Source: Castanea sativa (Eukaryota; Streptophyta; Magnoliopsida; Fagales; Fagaceae). From it: 64,000 nucleotides of DNA. The stretch lies in contig NC_134024.1 of the NCBI RefSeq assembly GCF_040712315.1, forward strand, positions 4,549,158 through 4,613,157, read 5' to 3'. Made by a program: the position numbers and the translations under genes. This document shows, one piece after another, positions 12,416 to 23,870 of this stretch; the stretch's first letter is position 1, and each line of letters begins with the position of its first letter. The notes below the pieces were generated by a model. That model searched no databases and had not been told where the DNA came from. It saw only the letters and a program-made list of their open reading frames with translations.

Positions 12416-13737
12416 TATTAGGATTAGTGCTCTTAAATCCTATTGTATGATGTTATGTATGATATTATGTATGACATTATGTATGATATGATGTATGACT
12501 TAAGTCATAGAAGATATAAACCACAAGTTCTTTATAAATTCAGAATTATAGTTTGTAGTCGGTGATGAAATTGGGCATTTCATCTGTAAAGACTATAACA
12601 TATCAACTAAGATGATTTGTCTTGATCATGGAAATGAAGACTTCTAGTTGGTATGTTGATATGTTTTAAGAGTTAAGACATATGGAATTGGACCGCTATG
12701 AGATTTATTATTCTCCTAAAGACTGTCAAATGAATAATAAATCTCACAAATTCTATTTACATGAACTCTTAATCCTGAGAGAATAATGGATCTGATTATG
12801 AAATGTAGGTTGCTTTGATATATCAGAAGTAAGATCTAAAATAACGGTCAAAACCTCAGTATGTTGGGCAGCCACATTTAGTGTTGATAGAACATATATT
12901 CTCAAGATGAAATTCATAGTCTTTTAACGGAAATATAAAATATTCCTTTGAGATAAGTTTAATGGGTTTCGTCATTCAGAGAGTTAGGCCTAACCACTTT
13001 GGTAAGAAGTTACTAAAGTATATATTTATGAAATTAGATTCATAAATATATGTTAAATATCTTTAAAGGATTAAACCGAGTACTCAAGGATAAGATGTAG
13101 TAATTTACAAAGTGGCAGTCTACATTCATGACTTTGTATTACTACGAATATTTTATAAAAAGATTGCACATATAATAAAGTTTTAGGATATAATTTATAA
13201 ATAAAACCTAGAATGCAACTATATTTATATAGTGGTATCAAATATAGTTATTGATAACTTTGGACTTGTCAAGAGTTAACAGAAAAGCCCAAGGCCTATT
13301 AGAGCTGGTGTCTTATTGGTCCTTTTTGGTCCCATTCCAAGAAACATACTAAAGCCCAATTGGAAAGGCCCAAAAGACCAGCCCAATTAGATAATCAGTT
13401 ATAAGAAGAGAAACACATAGAATTTTAATATATGAAAAAGAGAGACATCATTGTGAAATGGTGTGTATGTGAGTGTTGGACACTCTCTCATTCTCCCTTG
13501 AACAAAAACTGATTGAAAGACCACACATTTTGGGCGTTAGTGGAATTGAAGTGAAGATTAAAAGTATTCCCAAGTACTTCCGATCTTTGTTTTAAAATTC
13601 ACCACACCAAGGTACGCTTTTTTGTTCTTGAATTTTGAAACTTACATAATGCATGTAATCTATTGCGAATGAAGTAAATCCGTTAAATTTCTGTTGCGTA
13701 TGTTTTGTATGAGATACAAACATGTCATTTTCTTACA
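12416..13737 (+). repeat. 3' LTR of the copia element
   Basis: Preceded by a purine-rich 'gggcaggtgagaga' polypurine tract. It starts TATTAGGATTAG (the first TG has decayed to TA) and ends TCTTACA. A roughly 100-bp internal block present in the 5' LTR is missing near 12495. Confidence 0.88.
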
Positions 13738-13740
13738 CTT

Positions 13741-13807
13741 CCTTGGCTAGCTTGATCCATTGCTCCAAGGAAAATCTCTTAGGTGGTTCATCGGCAATAT
13801 CAAACCC
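13741..13807 (-). pseudogene. Exon fragment cut by the copia insertion
   Basis: On the minus strand a clean acceptor (tttacag) is followed by an open segment reading GFDIADEPPKRFSLEQWIKL, then AKE at the element border. Beyond the element, the minus strand left of 5795 continues plausibly as VQATVFQSC before a stop. I do not recognise the protein. The acceptor, the protein-like composition and the in-phase continuation suggest that the retrotransposon landed inside an exon. Whether this exon belonged to the transposon-protein relic upstream (14321-15386) is open. Confidence 0.4.
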
Positions 13808-14320
13808 TGTAAACCAACTGTGTTTTCACAAACATTTAATTTGTATTAATAATTACTATAATCTAATAACATGTGAACGCGGTAAAAAATTATGAAATAA
13901 ATCTTATTTACATTTTTGGATCTACTTGATATTATATAGAATCACATAATAACATAAAAAATTCTTACAGTTAGAACCATTTCAATAGTACTAATATTAA
14001 TAATGATGGGCATGAAACTAAACTAACCATCATATTAGTATATCAAAGTACTTTCCACAAATACCATGTTCTTCAAACTGCCACTAAAATAAGAAAATAT
14101 ACAACTAGCTGAAAGTCACTACACAGAACTATCATACAATTCTCCAAATATGCTACAACAAATACAAAAACTTTGTCTCCCCCTTGGGTACAATGGTCAA
14201 TGGCAACCATTAGGAGTCAAATAGTGGAAAAGGTGGAATAGGATGTCTATAGTCAGCTAAGTCCGCTCGCAGAGCTGGAACCTCGATAAGAAGACCATCT
14301 AAAAGCTACCCTTGGGCTGC
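13808..14320. other. AT-rich intron-like stretch, no gene seen
   Basis: It lies between the exon fragment at 13741-13807 and the end of the transposon-protein relic, both on the minus strand. I see no domain or repeat signature in it. Confidence 0.4.
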
Positions 14321-15386
14321 TTAAGTCGTCATAAATGTCTCCATCATAGCTCGAAGAGAGAGAGGAGGAGGGCATGTATGCGCTGCAGCAACAGTGTGAA
14401 CATCTACCTCATCATCACCATCCTTGACAACAGTAGCTGTGGGATCCCTATGCATGTCCTCATCAGGAACATCTCTAATAGTATACCGTACTCGTGGTCT
14501 CTTAGATGAACCAACACTGGGGTTGACAAACTTCTTTTGGGCACTCCGTTGTTTCAGAAATTTGACTCCTATTGGGGCCAAGATGTGGACCAACTCTTGG
14601 GAAGGAAAGTTCTGTAATCCTAAGTATTTAAGGACCCTATGGATGAAAATTGGAAAGAACAAACCATGCCTCATATAGTTGCTCCTACACACCTCCACAA
14701 TGGTTTGAATGGAAAGGGAAGGAAAACAAATGGAACGGGAAGGAAAACAAATGGAACTATTAGTGACAAGGGCATAAAGAAAGAAACACCTATCTATAAG
14801 GATTGTATGGACATGGAAGATAGGGAAGATGTTGTCACAAGCTATCCTAAAGAAGATATAATTAAGCTCAGTTAACTCACTTGAGCTAATACTTGGGTCA
14901 AAACCCCAAGTGACTGATCTTTCATAAAGAAAAATCATAACATCATTAATAGGAAGGAAACTCAAAATATGGATAAGTAGGTCTACATACACAAGGTACT
15001 TCAAGAGCATTGGATACATCATCCCTAGTTATTGTAAACATTACACCACGTATCCACAATGTCAAATAATAACCATTGCGAACATCCTCATACCCCGAGA
15101 GATTCGAATGGAATACTCTAATCAAGTCAACTGGAGGGGGTTGTATATTTGTACACAGAAAAAACCAATGCCTAGACTGTAGATTCCCATTGATAGAAGG
15201 ATGCAATTCATCTAGATTGATTTTCTTTTCTCCCCAAATAGACTTATACTTAATCAAGGTTTCAAAGGTTTGCTCATCTCTATGCGTTTCGAAGCTTAAT
15301 TGATCAACCACCACTTCAAGTTCAAATGTAGCCCCATGTACTGCTCTGGCTTTGGATTTTCCCCTTTTAGCCCTCCTCGAAGCCAT
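14321..15386 (-). pseudogene. 'Putative plant transposon protein' relic (PF20167-like)
   Basis: The start is ATG at 15386, opening with a basic segment (MASRRAKRGKSKARAV). The conserved part includes VFHSNLSGYEDVRNGYYLTL, WIRGVMFTITRDDVSNALEV and, in another frame, ELTELNYIFFRIACDNIFPI and HTILIDRCFFLYALV, the usual order of this plant family, which is common in retroelement-derived proteins of trees. A frameshift near 14950-14960 separates the two parts. A 17-bp duplication (near 14711-14750) repeats SICFPSR/SICFPSL. The tail is acidic and low in complexity. Product role is unknown for the family; this copy is broken. Confidence 0.65.
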
Positions 15387-15389
15387 AAC

Positions 15390-16540
15390 TAACTAATGGT
15401 TAGCAATGGAAAGACGATCATCTCACAAAAAAGCACCCAAGTAAAATAAACTGAAAAAAAAATTATAAAAAAAAAACCCAAAAACCTCATTACGAAGAGA
15501 TAAACACAACACCCACATTCTAATCCTCTTACTGCAGAAGATGCATAGACACGCATTATGCATGAAGTACTACTTCAGTAAACCTTAAATATATTCGGCA
15601 GTCATCTTGATTAGGAAACAATACTAATCAAAGTCTTAAACAATTATTAAAAATAGCTTAAAGAGGAAAAACTACTTCCAAAAATATTCATCAAAGTAAC
15701 GATGAATGTTTCAATACTAAATACTCATTTCCCAACTTCATTTAAATTGTTTCATACTTTCTCACCCACCAACACACAAACAGCCACGGGGACAAATATA
15801 TAAACACAAACATGTACTCATTTCCCAACTGTACCTTCAATTTTTTTTTTTTCATCTTCGTTTTCCTAATCCATCAACAATTCATAATATGTTGAACCAA
15901 ACCCAACTATTAAAGCCATGAAAGGTATAGAACCTATCAACAACTAAGTTTGCAATGACCGGTATTGAACAAAACACCCACGGTCGTGAAAATCCCCAAT
16001 TTTGCATGCAAATCCTTAAATCCCTAACTTCTGTATTTCATCAGAGACCTTGACATTTTTCTTTGAGATGTATAAAACCTGTCGACAAAATGCATACACA
16101 AGGGCCCATTAATCGATTCTAACATTTGCACCCACAATCATGAAATCCCCAAATTGCCAAGCATGTATCAGCCCTAGAGTTTTAGTTTTCAACAAAATCT
16201 AATGTACTTTTTACAACTACAGAGTATTAAACAGGTAAACAACATTCATACTACCAAACCCATTACGCATTTCAGAGCCAAACACCGAATTTCATCACAA
16301 TCTACATAGACAATGAAGTTCAAAATTGAGAACAAAACTTGGAGAATAACGCACCACCATGTGTAATTTTAAAGACAATAATGGTTAAAGGAGTCTTACT
16401 GCATAAAATCTTCAAAGAATTTGACTGGAAATTGTCGATTCTAGCCAGATGTGTCAAGAGCAATCGAGCATGGCACCTTAACTACTGCAGAATCTGCAAA
16501 AATGGTGATCTTATAATCATTTGAACCAAACTCAATGTTT
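15390..16540. other. No gene seen
   Basis: AT-rich sequence upstream of the transposon-protein relic. It includes A-runs near 15451-15475 and a T-run at 15840. I find no domain, RNA gene or clear element end. Confidence 0.45.
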
Positions 16541-16544
16541 AAAT

Positions 16545-17190
16545 AATTGAGTTACTATAAGTAACTCGATTGTTAAAGAATTGAGTTATTAAGTAACTTG
16601 ATTATTGAAGAATTGAGTTATGCATTCCAGAACTTTGGACAAATTCAAATGCAATCCAGGAGGAATCCAAGTGTTTAGGGGGACATCGTGAATAACTCGA
16701 TTGTTGTATAATTGAGTTACATGCAATGTAACCTGATAACACGAAAATCGAGTTATGCCTTTTGTATCTAGATGCAGTCCAGAACTTTGGACAGATCCAA
16801 ATGCAATCCAAGAGGAATCCAAGTGTCCAGGGGGACATCGTGAATAACTCGATTTCTGTATAATTGAGTTACATGCAATGTAACTCAATAACACTAAAAT
16901 CGAGTTATGCCTTTCGGATCCACATGCAATCCAGAACTTTGGACAGATCTAGATGCAATCCAAGAGGAATCCAAGTGTCCAAGGGGACATTGTAAATAAC
17001 TCGATTTCTTTATAATCGAGTTACATGCATCGTAACTTAATACCTAGAAACTCGAGTTATGCCTTTTGGATCTAGATGCAGTCCAGATCTTTGGACAAAT
17101 CCAGATGCAATCCAGGAGGAATCTAAGTGTCCAAGGGGATATTGTGCATAACTTGATTTCTGTATAATCGAGTTACATGCAATCATGCCA
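16545..17190. repeat. 152-bp tandem array with AACTCGA words
   Basis: The phrase 'ccagaactttggac' or a variant recurs starting near 16628, 16780, 16932 and 17084, an exact 152-bp period. Each unit also carries 'aggaatccaagtgt', 'ggggacat' and paired AACTCGA and TCGAGTT words. There are about four units with a few percent divergence. Open frames across it are translations of the repeat. Confidence 0.88.
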
Positions 17191-18316
17191 GATGGTCTGT
17201 TTGGTTGTCCTCTTGATCATTGTGTCATGTTAGCCCCTCTCTTTCTCTCTGTTCAATGAATTTGAATCATTTGAGTTACAATACGTATTTTGATGTCAAA
17301 CATACTAATATATACACCACTCTTTAATTTAGAAGATATAAAATGATACCTCATTCTTTTTGCTCAAGAACACATAAACCAATTACCTTAAGTCATGATT
17401 AAAAATAGTTGAGGGTGTCCAATACTCTGCATTAGTGTCTATCACGTACAGTAAGATTTCTTACTCCTGAATTTAGCTATTTTTAATGGTGTCATTTCCT
17501 TTTCTTTTGCAGGAGTATCATTGATTGTGTTGAACTTCCATAGCAAGGTACTAATAAGTCTTCCTCACAAAGAAACAAAAAGGCTTTTTTTTTTTTTTTT
17601 ATAAAGAGAAAATCAATGAAGTATTTCCAAATTCCAACAATATTGTTCTTCACCTAACTTGGTTATTAAATTACTAGATATCACATTTTCCTATTCTGGA
17701 TTCCATCTATTTTGGAATTTAAATTTTACAAAGCTGAACCAATGCTGTAGTCTGCAATTGTGTTTGCCTATTGTCACTCTTAATAGTCTAAACAGTGGAC
17801 CCAGAAAGCTAGTCCTTGGATAGTATTGGTATAACGTACAAGTTACAACTGAAGTGCGGAAACTTTCATAATGCTTTGTTTTCTGTACTATTGCAGCAAC
17901 CTGAGCCATGTTTATCAGAATTTGGTGTTCTGGTGAAATATGTGTCAAACAATGTCTGATTCACTCGGATTAAGTTTCATTAGAAAAAGCACACAATGAG
18001 CTTCGATTTAAGGGGATGAATGCGAAAACTCTGAGAGATGATCCCAACTCAAGAAAATGAGAAAATTGTTTTGAAGCACATGTGGATTGAAATGTTCTTA
18101 TCCTCGTGACTTGTCGAAATCCTAGAACATCGGATGTGTAGAGAGGGAAAATTCCCGACCTATCACAAGCTGACACATCATACTACCAAAGTCCACAAAA
18201 TACAACCAATTACAAAGCGCCACGTACTGCTGCTAGGTTTTGCCATCGCTATTCAGAAACCAATAGAAATTTGCCAAGTGTCATTGAAATAAAGGCATGA
18301 AACTGCATCAGCAGGT

Positions 18317-18430
18317 GTAAGCAATGACACAAGCAGCTCTGCACATGTAAGCGATGACACAGGCAGCCTCGCACGTGTAAGCGATGACACAGGCAGCCTC
18401 GCACGTGTAAGCGATGACATAAGCGGACCA
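18317..18430 (+). promoter_or_regulatory. 30-bp U3 tandem repeats carrying G-boxes
   Basis: Four units starting at 18317, 18347, 18377 and 18407, each 'gtaagcgatgacacaggcag' or a variant. Two junctions contain CACGTG (near 18373 and 18403), and another CACGTG follows at 18442. CACGTG is the G-box/ABRE core bound by bZIP and bHLH factors. Position upstream of the TATA box suggests an enhancer; this is inference. The same block lies at 33492-33605. Confidence 0.65.
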
Positions 18431-18471
18431 ATCAAACTCCGCCACGTGTCGCTCACCTACCCCTAAACTCC

Positions 18472-18479
18472 TATAAATA
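18472..18479 (+). promoter_or_regulatory. LTR TATA box
   Basis: TATAAATA in the context 'ctataaatagaagcc', 335 bp into the LTR, with 'ccaatcaaa' about 45 bp upstream. Transcription, and so the U3/R border, would start about 30 bp downstream, near 18505. The twin is at 33647-33654. Confidence 0.75.
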
Positions 18480-19109
18480 GAAGCCTTCCTAAAACATTTA
18501 AGAGGACACAGAACAGAGAGAAGGAAGAAGATAGCTTGAGTTCAGAAACCCAGAAGCTCTGCCAGGATCAAACCTCAAAGCCTCCAAGAAATTCAAGAAC
18601 TTCAACCTCGAATACAAAAAACATTCGAAGCAAAATCATCCAAACTACTCGTCCAGATCTCAAAGTTCACTGGAATCAAGCTCAAAAGCCTCCAGAAATC
18701 TCAACAAACCATAAATCAACGGAGCTCTACGGAATCAAGCCTCTAAAGCACCGAAGAACTTCCACCACAAACCTTCAAACACGAAGAACACACGAAGAAC
18801 ACGAAGAACACGAAGAACACGAAGAACAAAGAATTTCTAACAAGCTCATAGCCAGAGATTCATTGTAATTCCGTTTCAAAGATCTTCGATCCATTCCTCA
18901 GCCAAATTGAAGAATATCTTATGTTCAAATCAAAATCACATTACCACAAATCCAATCAATAAATCTTTCAAGGAGATCGAATCAGAGGATCACTCTTTTG
19001 TAATTACAGAGAATTGTACCACACATTTATCAATACAAATTCGCATTTGTGAAACTATTTTACTTGTTTGATTTATTTCGAACTAAGAAATTTAGTCGTC
19101 TACAAATTC

Positions 19110-19127
19110 TGGCACGCCCAGTGGGAC
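19110..19127 (+). other. Gypsy primer-binding site
   Basis: The 18 bases tggcacgcccagtgggac lie five bases inside the 5' LTR end, at the place and with the TGG start expected for pairing with a tRNA 3' end. I do not assign the primer tRNA. Confidence 0.65.
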
Positions 19128-19189
19128 ATCTCTGCCTCTCATCTCTTTCTCCTTCAAAAGAAAAGAAATTCGATCTGCTACTAGCTTCG

Positions 19190-22100
19190 ATGGCTTCTAA
19201 CAAGAATGCTCAAAAATCGGTGATGGATGCTTCCATTGCGGATGATTATGTCGGCCCAATCACTCGTAGTCGATCCAAAGCTCTTGATCAACCGCAACCC
19301 CAATCAACTAAGGAAAGCAAGCTTCATAATATCATCTCTCTAGACTTTCTTGCAAAAAGGAAAGCCACCGCTAAGGATTCATCTGTCTCGAAGGATTTTG
19401 AGATCAATGATGAATCATCCTCAACAAAGACCTTTTTCTATCAACTCTTCGCCTGTGATGAGAAGCCTAAGGAACAAAATGCCTTTGACTCATCCTGTCT
19501 CATCGTTTTCTCCATCATATCTAGAGGTCATGCCAGTAATGATGACCAACACCTCTACTGTGGAAGAAAAGATGGCTGAAATGGAACAAAGGGTCACCCT
19601 TCTCACAAAAGCACTTGAAGATAAGGACGTCCAAATTGCAACTCTGATGAATAAACTGGAAGTCCAAGATTCGGGTGAATCAAATCCAGACCTTGAGCAC
19701 CCTCCTGGCTTTACCTTGAAGGGAGAAAACGCTAAGGGTGATAAGGGAAAAGGAGGTGAAGGCACTTCTCAACAAGGACATTCCACCTCAATGGCCTCGA
19801 TATCTGTCCAACAACTGCAGGACATGATAACGAACACCATACGAGCACAATATGGAGGTTCTTCCACACATTCTCTCATGTATTCAAAACCATATACGAA
19901 GCGCATTGACAATATGAGAATGCCAAATGGGTATCAACCCCCCAAGTTCTTGCAATTCGATGGCAAGGGAAACCCTAAGCAACACATTGCTCACTTTGTA
20001 GAAACATGTGAGAACGCAGGGACTCAAGGAGGCCTCTTTGTAAAGCAGTTTGTTCGTTCACTGAAAGGGAATGCCTTTGATTGGTATACAGACTTGGAAC
20101 CTGAGTCAATTGATAGTTGGGATCAGTTGGAAAGGGAGTTCCTTAACCGGTTTTACAGCACGCGCCGCACGGTAAGCATGATGGAGCTTACCAATACTAA
20201 GCAATGGAAAGATGAACCCATTGTTGACTACATCAGTCGATGGCGTTCTTTGAGTTTAGATTGTAAGGATAGACTGTCTGAAATATGTGCTATAGAAATG
20301 TGCATCCAAGGCATGCATTGGGGACTTCTGTACATCCTACAAGGGGTAAAACCCCGAACATTCGAAGAATTGGCAACTCGTGCGCACGACATGGAATTGA
20401 GTATCTCTTGCCATGAAAATGTGAAACCTCCCGTACCTGAAGAAAAGAAAGAAAGGCGAGAAATAAGGAGAAATGACAGGAATACAAAAAGTAATGTCAA
20501 ACACTCTATGAATGTCAACCCTGCCCCAGTCAAAATTTCAACAGGAAATGTAAAGGCTAACGAGAAGAGGCCCGAGGGAGGTCAACGACGCGAGACGCGT
20601 CGCTCATCACTCAAGGAATGGGAACAAAAGGTGTATCCTTTCCTTGACGCTGATATACTCGAAATGCTAGAACAACTGCTCAACTTGAAATTAATTGAAT
20701 TGCCAGAATGCAAACGACCGGAAGAAGCAGGAAAGGTTGATGACCCGAACTATTGTAAGTATCATCGCATCATAAGTCATCCGATCCAAAAATGCTTTGT
20801 TCTTAAAGAACTCATCATGAAGCTAGCCAAGGAAAGGAAAATCGACTTAGATGTTGGTGATGTTGCTCAGTCAAACCTTGTAACATTTGCTTGCGAGTCG
20901 CCTAGTTGCATGTCTCTAACTACTAAGCAGAGGGTGAATACCACGTTCATCCGATTTGGTTCTTTGGAACCTGTTCAAGTTCAACTCTCACAAAAAGCAT
21001 CTGATTATAATTCAAATGATGATAAAAAGTCAACAATGGATGAGGAAGAGGGTTGGACGTTGGTTACTCGTAAGAGATGGAAGAAGAGACGAGTATTCCC
21101 TCTTCATTTCATCACCCAAGAGTCCAGAAAAACACAAAACCAAATTCAGCCGCAGTCAAGAAGAAAGAATGATAAAAGGAAAGAAAGACTAAGAACGGAA
21201 ATGTGCGATGATTCGGCACAAACCCAAAAATTTCGAAGTCTTGTCACATTGGAAGAATTTTTCCCCATAAAATTCTTTCAAAACAAGTCAGCGGAGGCTG
21301 TTCACACGGTCTCTCGTTGTGAGGTTGATGAAAAACAGAACGGTGTTGACCATGGTAGTTCAAATGAGACTTTGTCGCCTTTAGAACAACTCAAAACTCA
21401 GGTTGATAAAGTGGAACCCTCACAATCCTCCACCTCACCGAAAGAAGGGATCACCCAAGCTCTTGAAAAGCCAAAGATTTACACTCCTTGTGCCAATACA
21501 CTTCAACAAACACAGGAATGTTTCGCGTGCTCCCCAGACTTGACTTTCACTGACGAAGATCTATTATTAGGCCCTAAGCCTCACAATCGTCCACTTTATG
21601 TCTCTGGTTATGTTCGTGAACAAAAAATTGATCGCATTCTCATTGATGGAGGCTCAGCTATTAATATACTGCCGAAAATGACAATGAGACGACTTGGTCT
21701 TGCTATGGAGGAATTATCACACAGTCGCTTGGTCATACAAGGTTTTAACCAAGGAGGACAACGCGCCATCGGCATGATACACTTGGAGTTAATTATTGAA
21801 GAATTGACAAGTAATATTCTGTTCCATGTCATTGATGCCAAGACAACCTACAACATGTTGTTAGGACGTCCATGGATTCATGGGAACGGAATAGTGCCGT
21901 CAACTTTGCATCAATGTTTCAAGTATCTTCAGGGTGGAATAAAGAAAGTAGATGCCGACTTGAAGCCTTTTTCTGAAACTGAAGCTCACTTTGCTGACGC
22001 AAAGTTTTATGTAGAAGATGATATCCCTAATGAAGTTCTCCCAGTTGAAGTCCCGTCCATGAAAAGCAAGCAGGATGAAAAGAAGCATGTTAAATTCATC

Positions 22101-23870
22101 ACTAGAAAGGATGTTCCTTCCTCAAAGGAAGATCCACGACATGGGAATAACCAGTCTAGTGAGTCTACTAGCAATTCAGAGAAAGCAGATGAAAGCTCTA
22201 CGCCTTCCAATAACCCTCCATTCCTCCGTTATGTACCATTGTCACGCCGCAAAAACGGACAATCACCATTCACGGAATGCCTTCAATCTACAATGGATAT
22301 GCGAAGACCTCCTACAGAGCTCACGATGAAGGATGTAGCCATGTTGAAAGAAAATCATGTAATGCCTTTAACTTCATCCACAAATCCTTTGCCCTCAAAG
22401 CCACTAAATGGATTCGTGAAGTCTTCACAAAGTCTGACAGAGCATGGTGTTCTACCAAGTAAACGGACGAAAGAATGGTTTGACCCAAAGGCATATAGGC
22501 TATTAGCCAAAGCAGGCTATGATTTCTCAAAACAAAGCGGCCTAGGGAAACTAATTCCAGAAGCTACCGGAGAAAAGATGCACGGTCTTAGTAAAACGCA
22601 AGGGAAAATGCGACTTGAAGGGCATGAAATTCCTATCCCAAAGACCGGAATAGGTTATACTCCAGAACCACCGGCTCAAATATGGATCAATAAAAGAAGC
22701 AATGCTTCAAGTTCCCAATACATAACAGCAGAGGTTGATGAAAGTCCGAATCAAAGAAAAAATCACTCTTCATCACGCATCTCAGTATTTGATCGCATTA
22801 AAGCTTCATCGTCACGAATTACAGTGTTCGACAGGTTGAATACGGCTTGTTTAATGCAAAGTCGGGACACTCTTGCGTGTGGATCAGTCTTTAATCGATT
22901 GGGGGCAACAAAAAGGCCCATTGATACTTGCTCTGAAAGTTTAATAAACTCTGAGGACCAAAAGGAGGAGAAAGCTAATGATGAGATATGTAGTAATATT
23001 CCTTCACGCATGAAGCGTAACTTTATCTTGGATATCAGCACTGAAGGAGCTCTCAAAGTCAAAAGGCGAACGATTGTACACACAAGTCAGTCACTCGCCC
23101 ACAATGAGCAAAATGAAGAAGTATCATCCTCGTTTCACATCACAGTAGAAGAAGATACACTGTCAGATGATGAAGCCGCAAAGAATGAGGTCGATGAAGC
23201 TCCCCTGGCCTTGGAGGATGAAGTACAGGCTACAGTTGATGAACTTAAAGAGATCAATTTAGGAACTACTGAAGAACCTCGACCAACTTTCATTAGTGCC
23301 CTTCTCACTCCTGCAGAAGAAGAAGGATACCTCCAGCTCCTGGTAGAATATAAAGATGTGTTTGCTTGGACTTACAAAGAAATGCCTGGGCTCAATCCAA
23401 GTATTGCTTTACATCATTTGGCAGTAAAGAAGGGCGTGCACCCAGTAAAACAAGCTCAAAGGCGCTTTCGGCCGGAGCTTATCCCTCAAATAGAAACTGA
23501 GGTCAATAAGCTAATTGAGGCAGGCTTCATCCGTGAAGTACAGTATCCGGAGTGGATCGCTAATATCGTCCCTGTCAAAAAGAAGAATGGACAAATCCGG
23601 GTGTGCGTTGACTTCCGTGATCTGAACAATGCGTGTCCCAAGGATGATTTTCCGTTGCCTATCACTGAGATCATGGTTGACGCCACTACTGGTCATGAAG
23701 CCTTATCTTTCATGGATGGCTCTTCTGGTTACAACCAAATTCGAATGAATCCTAAGGATGAAGAGTTCACAGCTTTTCGTACCCCTAAAGGTATTCTTTG
23801 TTACAAAGTGATGCCTTTTGGATTAAAGAAGCGGTGCTACTTATCAACGAGCCATGCAAAAGATCTTTGA
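19190..23870 (+). pseudogene. Gypsy gag-protease-5' RT, frameshifted
   Basis: The gag ATG is at 19190 (MASNKNAQKSV). Its frame ends at 19579. The conserved sequence moves to another frame near 19500-19530 and then runs open to 23870. It contains a retrotransposon gag domain about 19960-20400 (PPKFLQFDGKGNPKQHIAHF, then FDWYTDLEPESIDSWDQLER); a protease with IDGGSAINIL (about 21640); a G-patch-like glycine segment (AGYDFSKQSGLGKL, about 22515); and the RT N-terminal half (VCVDFRDLNNACPKDDFPLP, about 23605; MPFGLK near 23811). A second frameshift near 23830-23850 cuts RT before its YVDD box. No CCHC knuckle is evident in gag. Confidence 0.88.

Larger units (their letters stand above)
5795..13737 (+). 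mobile_element. Degenerate Ty1/copia LTR retrotransposon
   Basis: The 7.9-kb element has two alignable LTRs, a primer-binding-like 'tggtatcaagcc' just inside the 5' LTR, and internal domains in copia order: gag with zinc knuckle, protease, GAG-pre-integrase, integrase, reverse transcriptase, RNase H. The LTRs differ by many substitutions and indels (1429 versus 1322 bp), and the coding region carries several stops and frameshifts, so the insertion is old and inactive. The 5-bp flanks ctttg and cttcc match only partly. The right flank at 13741-13807 reads as an exon of another gene. Confidence 0.9.
18137..19104 (+). repeat. 5' LTR of the gypsy element
   Basis: It begins TGTAGAGAGGG and ends TCGTCTACA. 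Each feature in it has its twin at an offset of exactly 15,175 bp in the 3' LTR. It contains the U3 repeats and TATA box listed below and a (acacgaaga)n-type run at 18779-18828. Confidence 0.95.

Noticed and set aside
14639..14875. Plus-strand lysine-rich frame
   Set aside because: It is the opposite strand of the transposon-protein relic, which has the recognisable domain.
18249..18456. Minus-strand frames with repeated CHRLHVRGCL units, also at 33424-33631
   Set aside because: They are translations of the 30-bp LTR repeats; their duplication simply follows the two LTRs.
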